DNA of 45,426 nucleotides from Elioraea sp. Yellowstone (GTDB lineage Bacteria; Pseudomonadota; Alphaproteobacteria; Acetobacterales; Acetobacteraceae). Positions 17,604 to 25,910 of this stretch are shown piece by piece; the stretch's first letter is position 1, and each line of letters opens with the position of its first letter. The notes under the pieces are model-generated. The model saw nothing but the letters and a program-made list of their open reading frames with translations. It was not told where the DNA came from and made no database searches. The translations under genes were made by a program, and so were the position numbers. The stretch lies in contig NZ_VIKA01000011.1 in NCBI RefSeq assembly GCF_006704265.1, forward strand, positions 1-45,426, given 5' to 3'.

Positions 17604-19565
17604 ATGCGCGAGCTTGCCGGTCCGTGGCGTGCGATCGTCTGGTTCTATGCCGCGCTGGTCGGGCTGGGGCATTTCTGGCTCGGCGGCGCGGGGCTGATGG
17701 AGCTGGTCGCGCGCGAGGGCTTCGGCGCCGGCCGCTGGACGCAGGACGTCTTCCCGGTGCTCGAGCCGCTGCAGCTGCGCGGCTTCCATCTGACCGCGCT
17801 CCTGCCGCTGATCTTCCTCCTCTATCCGGCGCTGCCGGGGCGCAGCCCGCAGGGTCGGCCGAGCCTGCCCGATCTCGTGCTGGCCGCGCTCTCGGCCGCG
17901 CCGAGCCTCTCCTTCCTCGTCCATGCGCAGCAGATCAACGCGCGGATGGAGTTCATCGATCCGCTGACGCCGGTCGAGTGGTGGCTCGGCCTCGCCGCGA
18001 TCCTGACGCTGCTCGAGGCGATCCGCCGCGCGGTCGCACCGATCCTGGCCGGCATCGTCGTCGTGTCGCTGATCTACATGTATGTCGGCCACTGGATGCC
18101 GGGCGTGCTCAACACGCGGCCGTTCGATGTCGCGATGATCATCGAGACCGCCTACATCGTGCCGATCGTCGGCGGTATCTTCGGCCCGCTCACCGGCATC
18201 GTCGCCGGCACGATCGCGATGTTCATCCTCTTCGGCGCCTTCGTGCAGGGCTCGGGCACGGGACGGCTGTTCTCCAATTTCGGTGCGGCCGTCGCCGGAC
18301 GCTTCGCCGGCGGGCCGGCCAAGGTCGCGGTGATCACCTCGGGCCTGTTCGGCACGATGAGCGGCTCGACCGTCTCGAACGTCGCGACCACGGGCTCGAT
18401 CACTATCCCGATGATGAAACGTCTCGGCTACCCGGCCGCGGTCGCGGGCGGGATCGAGGCGGCGGCGAGCACCGGAGGCGCGATCATGCCGCCGGTGATG
18501 GGCGCGGCCGCGTTCGTGATGGCCGAGATCACCTCGATCCCCTATGGCGACATCATCCTCGCCGCGGCGATCGGCGCGGTGCTCTACTTCTTCGCGATCT
18601 TCGTCTCGGTGCATTTCGAGGCGAGGCGGCTCGGCCTCGCGGCGATGGAGCCGGAAACGATCCCCGGCTGGCGGGTGGTCGCGCGCGATGCGCATCTGGT
18701 CGTGCCGATCGCGGTGCTGGTGTGGCTGCTGGTGGCGCGCTGGTCCGGCAACTTCGCCGCCTTCGCCGCGACCGTGCTGATGATGGTCTGCGCCGCGCTG
18801 CGTCCGCACACGCGCATGGGGCCGCGCGCGATCGGCGACGCCTTCGCAAGCGCCACGCAGACCATGGCCGTGCTCGCCGCCGCCGTGGCGGGGGCCGGAA
18901 TCATCACCTCGGCGCTGACGGTGACCGGCTTGGTCGTCGCCTTCGGCGGCATCGTCAAGGGATTGGCTGGCGGCAGCCTTGCCCTGCTCTGCGTATTGCT
19001 GATGCTGACCGCGCTGATCCTGGGCATGGGCGTGCCGACGACGCCGGCCTACATCATCACCGCGGCCCTCGGCAGCCCGGTGCTGCAGGAATATGGCGTC
19101 GATCTGCTCGCCGCGCACCTCTTCATGTTCTATTTCGCGGTGCTGGCGGACGCGACGCCGCCCGTGGCAGTGGCGTCCTACGCCGCGGCGGCAATCGCGG
19201 GGGCGAACCCGATGGCGACGGGCGTGCAGGCGCTGCGCTTCGCGCTCGCTGGCTTCGTGGTCGGCTACGCCTTCATCTACGACCAGGGAATCCTGCTGCG
19301 CGGAGGCCTCGTCACGATCGTCGAGGACACGGTGACGCTGATCGCCGCGCTCACGCTCGCCGGCGCCGCGTTCGGCGGTTTCTTCCGTGCCCGACTGTCG
19401 ACATGGGCGCGTGCGGTCGCGCTTGCCTGCGGCCTGGGCGCGGCCTTCGGCCACATGGTCTCCGACCATGCGCGGCTCGGCTTCGTGCTGGTTGTGCTCG
19501 CGGTCTTCTGGCTGATGCCGGGACCGTTCTCCGCGCGGGAGGTGCGCCATGCCGGACCTGGTTGA
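17604..19565 (+). CDS. Fused TRAP transporter permease (4TM + 12TM type)
   Basis: 653 aa with about 16-18 hydrophobic segments. The N-terminal third corresponds to the small DctQ-like part and the rest to DctM. Landmarks include GPLTGIVAGTIAMFILFGA, SGSTVSNVATTG (SGS motif region), GGIEAAASTGGAIMPPVMGA and LGMGVPTTPAYI, all characteristic of the fused 'TRAP-T 4TM/12TM' family that pairs with TAXI binding proteins. Transport is driven by a sodium or proton gradient. The stop overlaps the following enzyme gene by 17 bases, linking uptake to metabolism. Confidence 0.93.
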   Translation: MRELAGPWRAIVWFYAALVGLGHFWLGGAGLMELVAREGFGAGRWTQDVFPVLEPLQLRGFHLTALLPLIFLLYPALPGRSPQGRPSLPDLVLAALSAAPSLSFLVHAQQINARMEFIDPLTPVEWWLGLAAILTLLEAIRRAVAPILAGIVVVSLIYMYVGHWMPGVLNTRPFDVAMIIETAYIVPIVGGIFGPLTGIVAGTIAMFILFGAFVQGSGTGRLFSNFGAAVAGRFAGGPAKVAVITSGLFGTMSGSTVSNVATTGSITIPMMKRLGYPAAVAGGIEAAASTGGAIMPPVMGAAAFVMAEITSIPYGDIILAAAIGAVLYFFAIFVSVHFEARRLGLAAMEPETIPGWRVVARDAHLVVPIAVLVWLLVARWSGNFAAFAATVLMMVCAALRPHTRMGPRAIGDAFASATQTMAVLAAAVAGAGIITSALTVTGLVVAFGGIVKGLAGGSLALLCVLLMLTALILGMGVPTTPAYIITAALGSPVLQEYGVDLLAAHLFMFYFAVLADATPPVAVASYAAAAIAGANPMATGVQALRFALAGFVVGYAFIYDQGILLRGGLVTIVEDTVTLIAALTLAGAAFGGFFRARLSTWARAVALACGLGAAFGHMVSDHARLGFVLVVLAVFWLMPGPFSAREVRHAGPG

Positions 19566-20667
19566 ACGGATGGAGGTGCTCCGGATCGACAGCGAGATCG
19601 CGATGCGCCGGGCGCACGGTTCCGGCGCGATCGCGCGCCGCGTGGGGCGGGTGATCCTGCGCCTGCTGACCGCCGACGGCATCGAGGGGCTCGGCGAAGC
19701 CGCGCCCTGGGCCCCGTTCGGCAACACCGCCGACACCACGGCGGCCGCGATCGACGGGCCCCTGCGCGCGGTCGTGGAGGGCGCGGACGCGACCCGCATC
19801 GCCGCGCTCGTCGAGGCGATGGACCATGCGCTGATCGGCCATCCGGAGGCGAAGGCCGCGGTCGAGATGGCGCTCTGGGACATCGCCGGGAAGCGGCTCG
19901 GCGTGCCGGTGCACGCGCTGCTCGGGGGCGCGGTGCGCGAGACGATCCCGCTCTCGTTCTCGATCGCCGACCCCGATTTCGCCGCAGATCTCGACCGGGC
20001 GCGCGCGATGGCCGGGCAGGGGATCGGCATCTTCAAGGTCAAGACCGGCTTCCTCACCCATGCCGACGATCTCGACCGGCTCTCGGCGCTGCGCGAGACC
20101 TGCCCGGCCGCCGACATCCGTGCGGACTACAACCAGGGCTTGGCACCCGAGGAGGCGCTGCGCCTCTGCCGCGATCTCGATCCCCTCGGCCTCGGCTTCA
20201 TCGAGCAGCCGGTCCGCCGCGGCCAGGAGCGGGTGCTGGCGCTGATCGCCGCTGCGCTGGACACGCCGGTGATGGCGGATGAGAGCGTCTACTCCGCGCG
20301 CGAGATGCTGGACTGCGCGCAGGCGGGCTGGGCGGACTGCGTCTCGATCAAGCTGATGAAGGCGGGAGGGATCCTGCGCGCGCGCGAGGCCGACGCGGTG
20401 GCGACCGCCGCCGGCATCCCGACCTATGGCGGCACGCTGTGGGAGGGCGGGATCGCTCTTGCCGCCGCCGCGCACCTGATCGCGGCCTCGCCCAACATCC
20501 GGCTCGGCTGCGAGTTCTACATGCCGCGCTACGTGCTGGCGCGCGACGTCACGGCCGAACCGTTCCCCTACGAGGGGGGGGCGGTGCGCGTGCCGGACGG
20601 GCCCGGCCTCGGTGTGACGCTCGACGAGGAGACGTTGAGGGCCGATCTGGTCGCCGCGCGCGGCTGA
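19549..20667 (+). CDS. Enolase-superfamily enzyme of the muconate cycloisomerase/racemase subgroup
   Basis: 372 aa from ATG 19549, with GGGAGGT upstream. Catalytic KxK (Lys163 and Lys165, FKVKTG), metal ligands Asp193 (RADYN), Glu219 (FIEQP) and Asp244 (ADES), and the opposite-face Lys268 (SIKLMKAGG) are intact. The C-terminal GTLWEGGIALAAAAHL and LGCEFYMP match muconate lactonising enzymes, not dipeptide epimerases, which carry a D-x-D there. It could be a cycloisomerase, a racemase or an N-acylamino acid racemase-like enzyme. Overlap with the TRAP permease suggests that it acts on the imported acid. The TGA stop is part of a palindromic repeat. Confidence 0.85.
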   Translation: MPDLVERMEVLRIDSEIAMRRAHGSGAIARRVGRVILRLLTADGIEGLGEAAPWAPFGNTADTTAAAIDGPLRAVVEGADATRIAALVEAMDHALIGHPEAKAAVEMALWDIAGKRLGVPVHALLGGAVRETIPLSFSIADPDFAADLDRARAMAGQGIGIFKVKTGFLTHADDLDRLSALRETCPAADIRADYNQGLAPEEALRLCRDLDPLGLGFIEQPVRRGQERVLALIAAALDTPVMADESVYSAREMLDCAQAGWADCVSIKLMKAGGILRAREADAVATAAGIPTYGGTLWEGGIALAAAAHLIAASPNIRLGCEFYMPRYVLARDVTAEPFPYEGGAVRVPDGPGLGVTLDEETLRADLVAARG

Positions 20668-20708
20668 TACCCTCCGCACAAAGGCTCGACCTTTGTGCGG
20701 AGGGTATC
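20666..20708. repeat. Palindromic repeat, perfect hairpin B
   Basis: GATACCCTCCGCACAAAGG (20666-20684), loop CTCGA, and its exact complement (20690-20708): a perfect 19-bp stem. It begins inside the TGA stop codon of the cycloisomerase-type gene. A 43-bp spacer separates it from hairpin C at 20752; the two form one compound unit in a convergent gene junction. Confidence 0.9.
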
Positions 20709-20751
20709 GCGCGCGGGGCTGGTGGGGCGGCCGCGCGCGAACATGACCCCG

Positions 20752-20790
20752 TACCAGCCCGCCGAAGGTCAAACCTTCGGCGGGCTGGTA
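20752..20790. repeat. Palindromic repeat, perfect hairpin C
   Basis: TACCAGCCCGCCGAAGG (20752-20768), loop TCAAA, and its exact complement (20774-20790): a perfect 17-bp stem. With the spacer it matches 10259-10346 at 86 of 88 positions. It ends 7 bases before the csaA stop codon, so the full unit fills the gap between two convergent genes. Confidence 0.9.
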
Positions 20791-20797
20791 TGACCCC

Positions 20798-21139
20798 TCA
20801 GAACAGCCGTCCGCCGTCCGGCACCGGGAAGTCGGGGCGCACCAGCACCACACCGCCGTTCTCGTCGGGGAAGCCCAGCACCAGGAACTGGCTCTCGAAC
20901 CCGGCGATGCGCTTGGGCGGGAAGTTCACCACGCCGGCGACCTGGCGGCCGATCAGCGCGTCGGGCTTGTAGTGCACCGTGAGCTGCGCCGAGGTCTGGC
21001 GCGTGCCGATCTCCGGGCCGAAATCGACCCAGAGCTTGAGCGAGGGCTTGCGCGCCTCCGGGAAGGGCTGCGCGTCGATGACCGTGCCGACGCGGATCTC
21101 CACCCGCTCGAAATCCTCCCAGGCGATCGTCTCGGCCAT
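20798..21139 (-). CDS. csaA: CsaA-like tRNA-binding protein
   Basis: 113 aa from the ATG at 21139, with GGAGGAG upstream. This is a single OB-fold EMAP/Trbp111 domain: FERVEIRVGTVIDAQPFPEA, LKLWVDFG, ...IGRQVAGVVNFPPKRI and the C-terminal DENGGVVLVRPD. CsaA binds tRNA and has reported chaperone-like activity in protein export. The length is normal. It is divergent from the SDR gene and convergent with the cycloisomerase gene across a palindromic repeat. Confidence 0.9.
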   Translation of the reverse strand: MAETIAWEDFERVEIRVGTVIDAQPFPEARKPSLKLWVDFGPEIGTRQTSAQLTVHYKPDALIGRQVAGVVNFPPKRIAGFESQFLVLGFPDENGGVVLVRPDFPVPDGGRLF

Positions 21140-21458
21140 GTGCTCCTCCCGGTTCGCGTCGATCATCCACAGCGCGCGCCGCATGTCACGTCTCGACGCG
21201 CGTGGCGTTCGCGTGCGCCGCGGACGGAGCCGGCGCAGGGGAGGATGGCGGTCGCCGGGTCCCGGCGGGGAGCCGTCCCGCATCTCCCGCCGCCGCGTGC
21301 GGCCGCCCCGGCCCTCCTGGCGGCGGCCGCGGCGGTACAGCCCCGTTCGCCGGCGGCGGGCACGATCAGCCCCACCCGCTTCAGGGTGGACGGTGGCTGG
21401 ACCACCCGGCAGCCCCGTGGCATCACGATCCCATCACCGCAGGGGAGCAAGTCCAGCC
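21140..21458. other. 319-bp intergenic region between csaA and the SDR gene
   Basis: No gene is supported here. The region must hold the divergent promoters of csaA and the SDR-led cluster, but I see no convincing boxes. The only clear structure is the pair of competing hairpins at 21372-21407. An AGGGGAG ribosome-binding site precedes the SDR start. Confidence 0.4.
21372..21407 (+). promoter_or_regulatory. Two mutually exclusive small hairpins in the SDR leader
   Basis: CCACCC (21372-21377) can pair with GGGTGG (21384-21389), and GGTGG (21392-21396) with CCACC (21402-21406). The middle GGGTGG can instead pair with CCACCC 21402-21407. This gives two alternative folds 52 bases before the start. 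It may be attenuator-like, or chance in GC-rich DNA. Confidence 0.25.
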
Positions 21459-22247
21459 ATGGCCGTTGCCTCGTCCGAGACCCGGGTTCCGACCACGCCC
21501 AGCTTCCGGCTGGACGGCAAGCGGGCGCTCGTGACCGGGGCCTCGCGCGGGCTCGGCCGGGCGATCGCGATCGCCTTCGCCGAGGCCGGGGCCGAGGTGG
21601 TGCTGGCGGCGCGCGCGAAGGACGAGATGGACGCGACGGTCGCGGCGATCGCCGGCCGCGGGCTGCCGAGGGCGGTCGCGGTCGCGCTGGACGTGACGGA
21701 TCGCGCCGCGGTGCGCCGCGTCGTCGCCGGGGCGGGACCCTTCGACATCCTGCTCAACAACGCCGGCACGAATATCCGCGAGCCCTTCCTCGAAGCCCAG
21801 GACGCCTCCATCGATGCGCTGCTCGACCTGAACGTGCGCGCCGCCGTGACGGTGGCGCAGGCGGTGGCGCAGGGCATGGTCGCGGCCGGCAAGGCAGGTG
21901 CGATCATCAACCTCTCCTCCGTGAACGGTCATGTTGCGGGTGTGAACCGATCCGTCTACACCGCCACCAAGCACGCGATCGAGGGGCTGACCAAGGCGAT
22001 GGCGGTGGAGCTCGGCCCGCACGGCATCCGCGTCAACGCGATCTGTCCCACCTTCATCGAGACGCCGCTGACCGCCGGGCTGCTCGGCGATGAGGCGTTC
22101 CTGACCCGGATGGTGCGTGCGATCCCGCTCGGCCGGATCGGCCAGGTGGAGGACGTGATGGGCGCCGCCGTGTTCCTCGCCTCGCCGGCGGCGGCGCTGA
22201 TCAACGGCGCCAGCCTGCTGATCGACGGCGGGATGACCTGCCTCTGA
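21459..22247 (+). CDS. Short-chain dehydrogenase/reductase (SDR)
   Basis: 262 aa. Classical SDR motifs: TGASRGLG cofactor loop (26-33), NNAG, the catalytic Ser in INLSS, and Tyr167-x-x-x-Lys171 (YTATK). The C-terminal GASLLIDGGMTCL is the standard end. The cofactor loop with Arg after TGAS suggests NADP(H) preference, by family rule. The gene is the first of a run on the plus strand that continues with GGT, macro-domain, amidase and nitrile hydratase genes; 23 bp separate it from GGT. It probably reduces a carbonyl or oxidises an alcohol, but the substrate is unknown. Confidence 0.92.
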   Translation: MAVASSETRVPTTPSFRLDGKRALVTGASRGLGRAIAIAFAEAGAEVVLAARAKDEMDATVAAIAGRGLPRAVAVALDVTDRAAVRRVVAGAGPFDILLNNAGTNIREPFLEAQDASIDALLDLNVRAAVTVAQAVAQGMVAAGKAGAIINLSSVNGHVAGVNRSVYTATKHAIEGLTKAMAVELGPHGIRVNAICPTFIETPLTAGLLGDEAFLTRMVRAIPLGRIGQVEDVMGAAVFLASPAAALINGASLLIDGGMTCL

Positions 22248-22270
22248 ACGCGGCCGCGAAGGAGAGGACG

Positions 22271-23869
22271 ATGCGCGACTTCCACCTTCCCGGCCGCAGC
22301 CCCGCGCGGGGGGTGAACGGCATGGCCGCGACCTCGATGCCGGTAGCGACGCTCGCCGCGCTCGACATCCTGCGCTCGGGCGGCAATGCGCTCGACGCCG
22401 CGGTCGCTGCCTGCGCGGTGCTCTGCGTGGTCGAACCGCAATCCACCGGCATCGGCGGCGACTGCTTCTGCCTCTACGCGCCCGCGGGCTCGAACGAGGT
22501 GATCGCCATGAACGGCTCGGGCAAGGCGCCGGCCGCGGCGACGATCGACTGGTTCGAGGCGCAGGGCATCACCGCGCTCGATCCCCGCAGCGCCCATGCG
22601 GTGACGATCCCCGGCGCGGTGCGGGCCTGGGAGGCGCTGCTCGCGAGGCACGGCCGCAAGGGCCTCGACGCCGTGCTGCAACCGGCGATCCGGCTCGCCG
22701 AGGAGGGCCACCCGGTGCATGACCGCGTGGCGTGGGACTGGGCGGCGGCACGCGACAAGCTCGCGGCCGACCCCGACAGCCGCGCGCGGTTCCTGCACGA
22801 CGGCGCGGCGCCGAAGCCGGGCGAGGTGTTCCGCCAGCCGGAGCTCGCCGCAACCTTGCGCGCGATCGCCAAGGACGGGGCGAAGGCGTTCTACGAGGGT
22901 GCGATCGCCGCGGACATGGTGGCGAAGCTGCGCAGCCTCGGCGGGCTGCACACCGAGGAGGACTTCGCCGACGCCACCGCCGAGTTCGTCACCCCGATCC
23001 GAGGCACGTTCCGCGGCTACGAGGTGGTGCAGTGCCCGCCCAACGGCTCCGGCCTGATCGCGCTGATGCTCATGGGCGTGCTCGACCGGCTGGAGCCGGC
23101 CGCGGAGGCGATGTCGGCCGAGCGCTGGCACGCCGCGATCGAGGCCGGGCGGCTGGTCTACCGCGACCGCGATGCGTTCCTCGCCGATCCGGCGCAGGAG
23201 AAGGTCGAGGTCGAGCGGCTGCTGTCGCCCGACTATCTCGCGGCACTCGCGCGCACGATCGACCCCGAGCGGGCGATGCGCGAGCTCCCCCCCGCCGGCA
23301 TGGCGGAGATCCTGCCCGCCCACGCGGACACCGTGTATCTCTGCGTGGTCGATGGCGAAGGCAACGCGTGCAGCTTCATCAACTCGCTGTTCGAGGGGTT
23401 CGGCTCGGGCATCCTGGCGCCGAAGTCCGGCGTGATGCTGCACAACCGCGGCTTCGGCTTCCGGCTCGAGCGCGGCCATCCGAACTGCATCGCGCCCGGC
23501 AAGCGGCCGATGCACACGATCATTCCTGGCATGGTGATGCAGGACGGCCGCGCGGTGATGCCCTATGGCGTGATGGGCGGGCACTACCAGCCCTTCGGCC
23601 ATGCGAGCGTGCTCGCCAACCTGTTCGACCACGGCATGGACGTGCAGGAGGCCCTCGATGCGCCGCGCCTGTTCCCGCGCTCGGGCGCGGTGGAGGTGGA
23701 GCGCGGCATCCCGCCGGCGACCGTGGATCGGCTCGCGCGCCTGGGCCACACGCCGAGGCTCGCCGAGAAGCCGCATGGCGGCGGCCAGGCGATCTGGATC
23801 GACCACAGGAACGGCTCGCTCGTGGGCGCGTCCGATCCGCGCAAGGATGGCTGCGCGATGGGGTTCTGA
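22271..23869 (+). CDS. Gamma-glutamyltransferase-family protein (YwrD-like, divergent)
   Basis: 532 aa Ntn-hydrolase precursor. The self-cleavage/nucleophile Thr is Thr354, in ADTVYLCVVDGEGN, which aligns with the TTHYSVVD segment of E. coli GGT. The small-subunit region contains FGSG and a PMHTIIPGM loop. No export signal is evident, unlike periplasmic GGTs. The substrate-carboxylate motif R-E-x-AP of glutathione-active GGTs is replaced by NGSGKAP, as in the YwrD/acylase-like branch, so glutathione hydrolysis is doubtful. The next gene starts directly after its stop. Hydrolysis of a gamma-glutamyl or other amide compound is the best general guess. Confidence 0.85.
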   Translation: MRDFHLPGRSPARGVNGMAATSMPVATLAALDILRSGGNALDAAVAACAVLCVVEPQSTGIGGDCFCLYAPAGSNEVIAMNGSGKAPAAATIDWFEAQGITALDPRSAHAVTIPGAVRAWEALLARHGRKGLDAVLQPAIRLAEEGHPVHDRVAWDWAAARDKLAADPDSRARFLHDGAAPKPGEVFRQPELAATLRAIAKDGAKAFYEGAIAADMVAKLRSLGGLHTEEDFADATAEFVTPIRGTFRGYEVVQCPPNGSGLIALMLMGVLDRLEPAAEAMSAERWHAAIEAGRLVYRDRDAFLADPAQEKVEVERLLSPDYLAALARTIDPERAMRELPPAGMAEILPAHADTVYLCVVDGEGNACSFINSLFEGFGSGILAPKSGVMLHNRGFGFRLERGHPNCIAPGKRPMHTIIPGMVMQDGRAVMPYGVMGGHYQPFGHASVLANLFDHGMDVQEALDAPRLFPRSGAVEVERGIPPATVDRLARLGHTPRLAEKPHGGGQAIWIDHRNGSLVGASDPRKDGCAMGF

Positions 23870-24376
23870 ATGCCGCTGCGCGCCTGGCAGGGCGACATCA
23901 CCACGCTCGACCTCGACGCGATCGTCAACGCGGCGAACGAGCACCTGCTGCCGGGCGGCGGAGTGTGCGGCGCGATCCACCGCGCCGCCGGGCCGGAGCT
24001 CTGGGAGGCCTGCCGCCCCCTTGCGCCGGTGCGCACAGGGCAGGCCGTGATCACGCCCGGATTCCGGCTCAAGGCGCGGCACGTGATCCATGCGGTCGGC
24101 CCGGTGTGGCACGGCGGCGGGGCAGGGGAACCCGGGCTCCTCGCCTCCTGCTACCGCGCGAGCCTCGCGCGGCTGCGCGCGGCGGGGCTCCGCTCGATCG
24201 CCTTCCCCGCGATCTCCACCGGCATCTACGGCTATCCACCCGACCAGGCGGTGCGCGTCGCCGTGCGCGCCGTGCGCGAGGACCTCGCCGCGCAGGGCGA
24301 GGTCGACGTCACCTTCGCCTGCTTCGACCGCACGACGTACGATCTCTACCGGACCGAACTCGGGGAAACGCCATGA
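23870..24376 (+). CDS. Macro-domain ADP-ribose deacylase (MacroD/YmdB-type)
   Basis: 168 aa, one complete macro domain. Landmarks: WQGDITTLDLDAIVNAAN (ADP-ribose-binding Asp and Asn), LPGGGVCGAIHRAAGP, CRPLAPVRTGQAVITPGF, VIHAVGPVW and SIAFPAISTGIYGYP. These are all features of the MacroD group that removes ADP-ribose from acidic residues or deacetylates O-acetyl-ADP-ribose. The start directly follows the GGT stop, and its own stop overlaps the amidase start (ATGA). It is therefore tightly built into an amide-catabolism operon, an odd place for an ADP-ribose enzyme. The coupled frame argues against accidental neighbours. Confidence 0.92.
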   Translation: MPLRAWQGDITTLDLDAIVNAANEHLLPGGGVCGAIHRAAGPELWEACRPLAPVRTGQAVITPGFRLKARHVIHAVGPVWHGGGAGEPGLLASCYRASLARLRAAGLRSIAFPAISTGIYGYPPDQAVRVAVRAVREDLAAQGEVDVTFACFDRTTYDLYRTELGETP

Positions 24377-25872
24377 CGGATACCGCGCTCTGCGACCTCA
24401 CCGCGATCGAGCTCCGCCGCCTGATCGGGCGCAAGGCGATCAGCCCGGTCGATCTGCTCGATGCCTGCCTGAAGCGGATCGAGGCGGTGAACCCTGCCAT
24501 CAACGCGATCGTGGCGATGGACGAGAAGGCCGCGCGCGAAGCCGCACAGGCGGCGGAGAAGGCGGTGATGGCCGGGGCGACGCTCGGCCCGCTGCACGGC
24601 CTGCCGCTCGGCGTGAAGGATCTCGACGAGACGAAGGGACTGCGCACCACCTATGGCAGCCGCCAGTTCGAGACCTTCGTCCCCGAGGCCGATTGCGGCA
24701 TGGTCGCCAATCTGCGCGCCGCCGGCGCGGTGGTGCTCGGCAAGACCAATGTGCCGGAGTTCGGTCTCGGCGCGAACTCGGTGAACCCGGTCTACGGGCC
24801 GACCGGCAATCCGTTCCGCCCGACGCACAACGCCGCCGGCTCCTCGGGCGGTTCGGCCGCAGCACTCGCCACCGGCATGGTACCGATCGCTACCGGCTCC
24901 GACACGGGCGGCAGCTTGCGCAACCCGGCCGCCTATTGCGGCATCGTCGGCTACCGCCCGACGCCCGGGCTCGTGCCCTCGGAGAAGCGCGGGCTCGGCT
25001 GGACGCCGCTCTCGGTGCTCGGGCCGATGGCGCGCACCGTGCCCGATCTCGCGCTGATGCTCTCGGCGATGGCGGCGGACGATCCGCGCGATCCGCTCTC
25101 CGGCCCAGTCGACCCGACATCGTTCCATCCTCTCAGGGAGATCGACCCGGGCACACTGCGCGTCGCGGTGACGGAGGATTTCGGCTTCTGCCCGACCTCG
25201 CAGGAGGTGCGCGGCCTGTTCCGGGATCGGATCGGCCGCATCCGCCACGTGTTCGGCACCGTGGCCGAGGCGAGCCCCGACATGACCGGCGCCGATGACG
25301 CCTTCGCCGTGCTGCGCGCGGAAGGCGTGCTCGCCAGGCATCTGCCGGCCTATCGCAGCAGGCGGCATGTGCTCGGCCCCAATGTCATCGCCAATGTCGA
25401 GGAGGGGCTCAGATACACGCTCGAGGATCACGCCCGCGCCCATGCCGCGCAGACCGCGATCGCGCGGCGCTTCCACGCCTTCTTCAAGGACTTCGACCTG
25501 ATCATCACCCCCGGCATGACGGTCCAGCCCAGGCCCTGGACCGAGCTCGCGCCGATGGAGATCGACGGAGTGAAGCTCCGCTCCTACTACCACTGGCTGG
25601 CCCTGCCCTACGCCGTCACCCTCGCCGGCCATCCGGCGATCATCCTGCCCTGCGGGGTGGATGCGAACGGCCTGCCCTTCGGCCTGCAGATCGTCGGGCC
25701 GCGCCGGGGAGATGCGTTCCTGCTCGCCGCGGCAGCCGCGATCGAGCGGGCGACGGCGCGGATCGAGCGCTGCGGCCGGCCGATCCCCGATCTCGAGGCG
25801 CTCGCCAAGGCGCCGCCGATCCACACCCTTCCCGGGGCGGACATGCTGGCGCATGTCGGGCGGGCGGCCTGA
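24373..25872 (+). CDS. Amidase (amidase-signature family)
   Basis: 499 aa. The Ser-cisSer-Lys triad is complete: Lys82 (LGVKD), cis-Ser157 (AGSSGGS) and nucleophile Ser181 (GSDTGGSLRNP). The gene overlaps the macro-domain gene by four bases and lies 38 bp before the nitrile hydratase-like genes. It would hydrolyse an amide to the acid and ammonia, the second step of the nitrile hydratase/amidase route. Other amidase-signature enzymes (Glu-tRNA amidotransferase A, allophanate hydrolase) are less likely because no gatB/gatC or urea genes are present. Cytoplasmic. Confidence 0.92.
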   Translation: MTDTALCDLTAIELRRLIGRKAISPVDLLDACLKRIEAVNPAINAIVAMDEKAAREAAQAAEKAVMAGATLGPLHGLPLGVKDLDETKGLRTTYGSRQFETFVPEADCGMVANLRAAGAVVLGKTNVPEFGLGANSVNPVYGPTGNPFRPTHNAAGSSGGSAAALATGMVPIATGSDTGGSLRNPAAYCGIVGYRPTPGLVPSEKRGLGWTPLSVLGPMARTVPDLALMLSAMAADDPRDPLSGPVDPTSFHPLREIDPGTLRVAVTEDFGFCPTSQEVRGLFRDRIGRIRHVFGTVAEASPDMTGADDAFAVLRAEGVLARHLPAYRSRRHVLGPNVIANVEEGLRYTLEDHARAHAAQTAIARRFHAFFKDFDLIITPGMTVQPRPWTELAPMEIDGVKLRSYYHWLALPYAVTLAGHPAIILPCGVDANGLPFGLQIVGPRRGDAFLLAAAAAIERATARIERCGRPIPDLEALAKAPPIHTLPGADMLAHVGRAA

Positions 25873-25874
25873 CA

Positions 25875-25904
25875 TTGCCCGGACCGCACGCCACCCCCTA
25901 GAGT
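25875..25904 (+). promoter_or_regulatory. Likely leaderless promoter of the nitrile hydratase-type genes
   Basis: TTGCCC (25875-25880), 18-bp spacer, TAGAGT (25899-25904). The ATG at 25911 starts only six bases after the -10 box, about where transcription should begin. No Shine-Dalgarno sequence precedes it, which fits a leaderless mRNA. The box pair mirrors the ettA promoter. Confidence 0.5.
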
Positions 25905-25910
25905 CGTGCC

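Noticed and set aside
16221-20117. A 1298-aa open frame on the minus strand (similar long frames at 5763-9161 and 39706-42969)
   Set aside because: They are mirror frames of clear genes on the plus strand. Their products are Arg/His/Asp-rich low-complexity strings with no domain, as expected for antisense frames in GC-rich DNA.
19549-20667. Naming the enolase-superfamily enzyme a dipeptide epimerase
   Set aside because: The C-terminal D-x-D motif of Ala-Glu epimerases is absent; the C-terminus (LGCEFYMP) matches muconate-cycloisomerase relatives.
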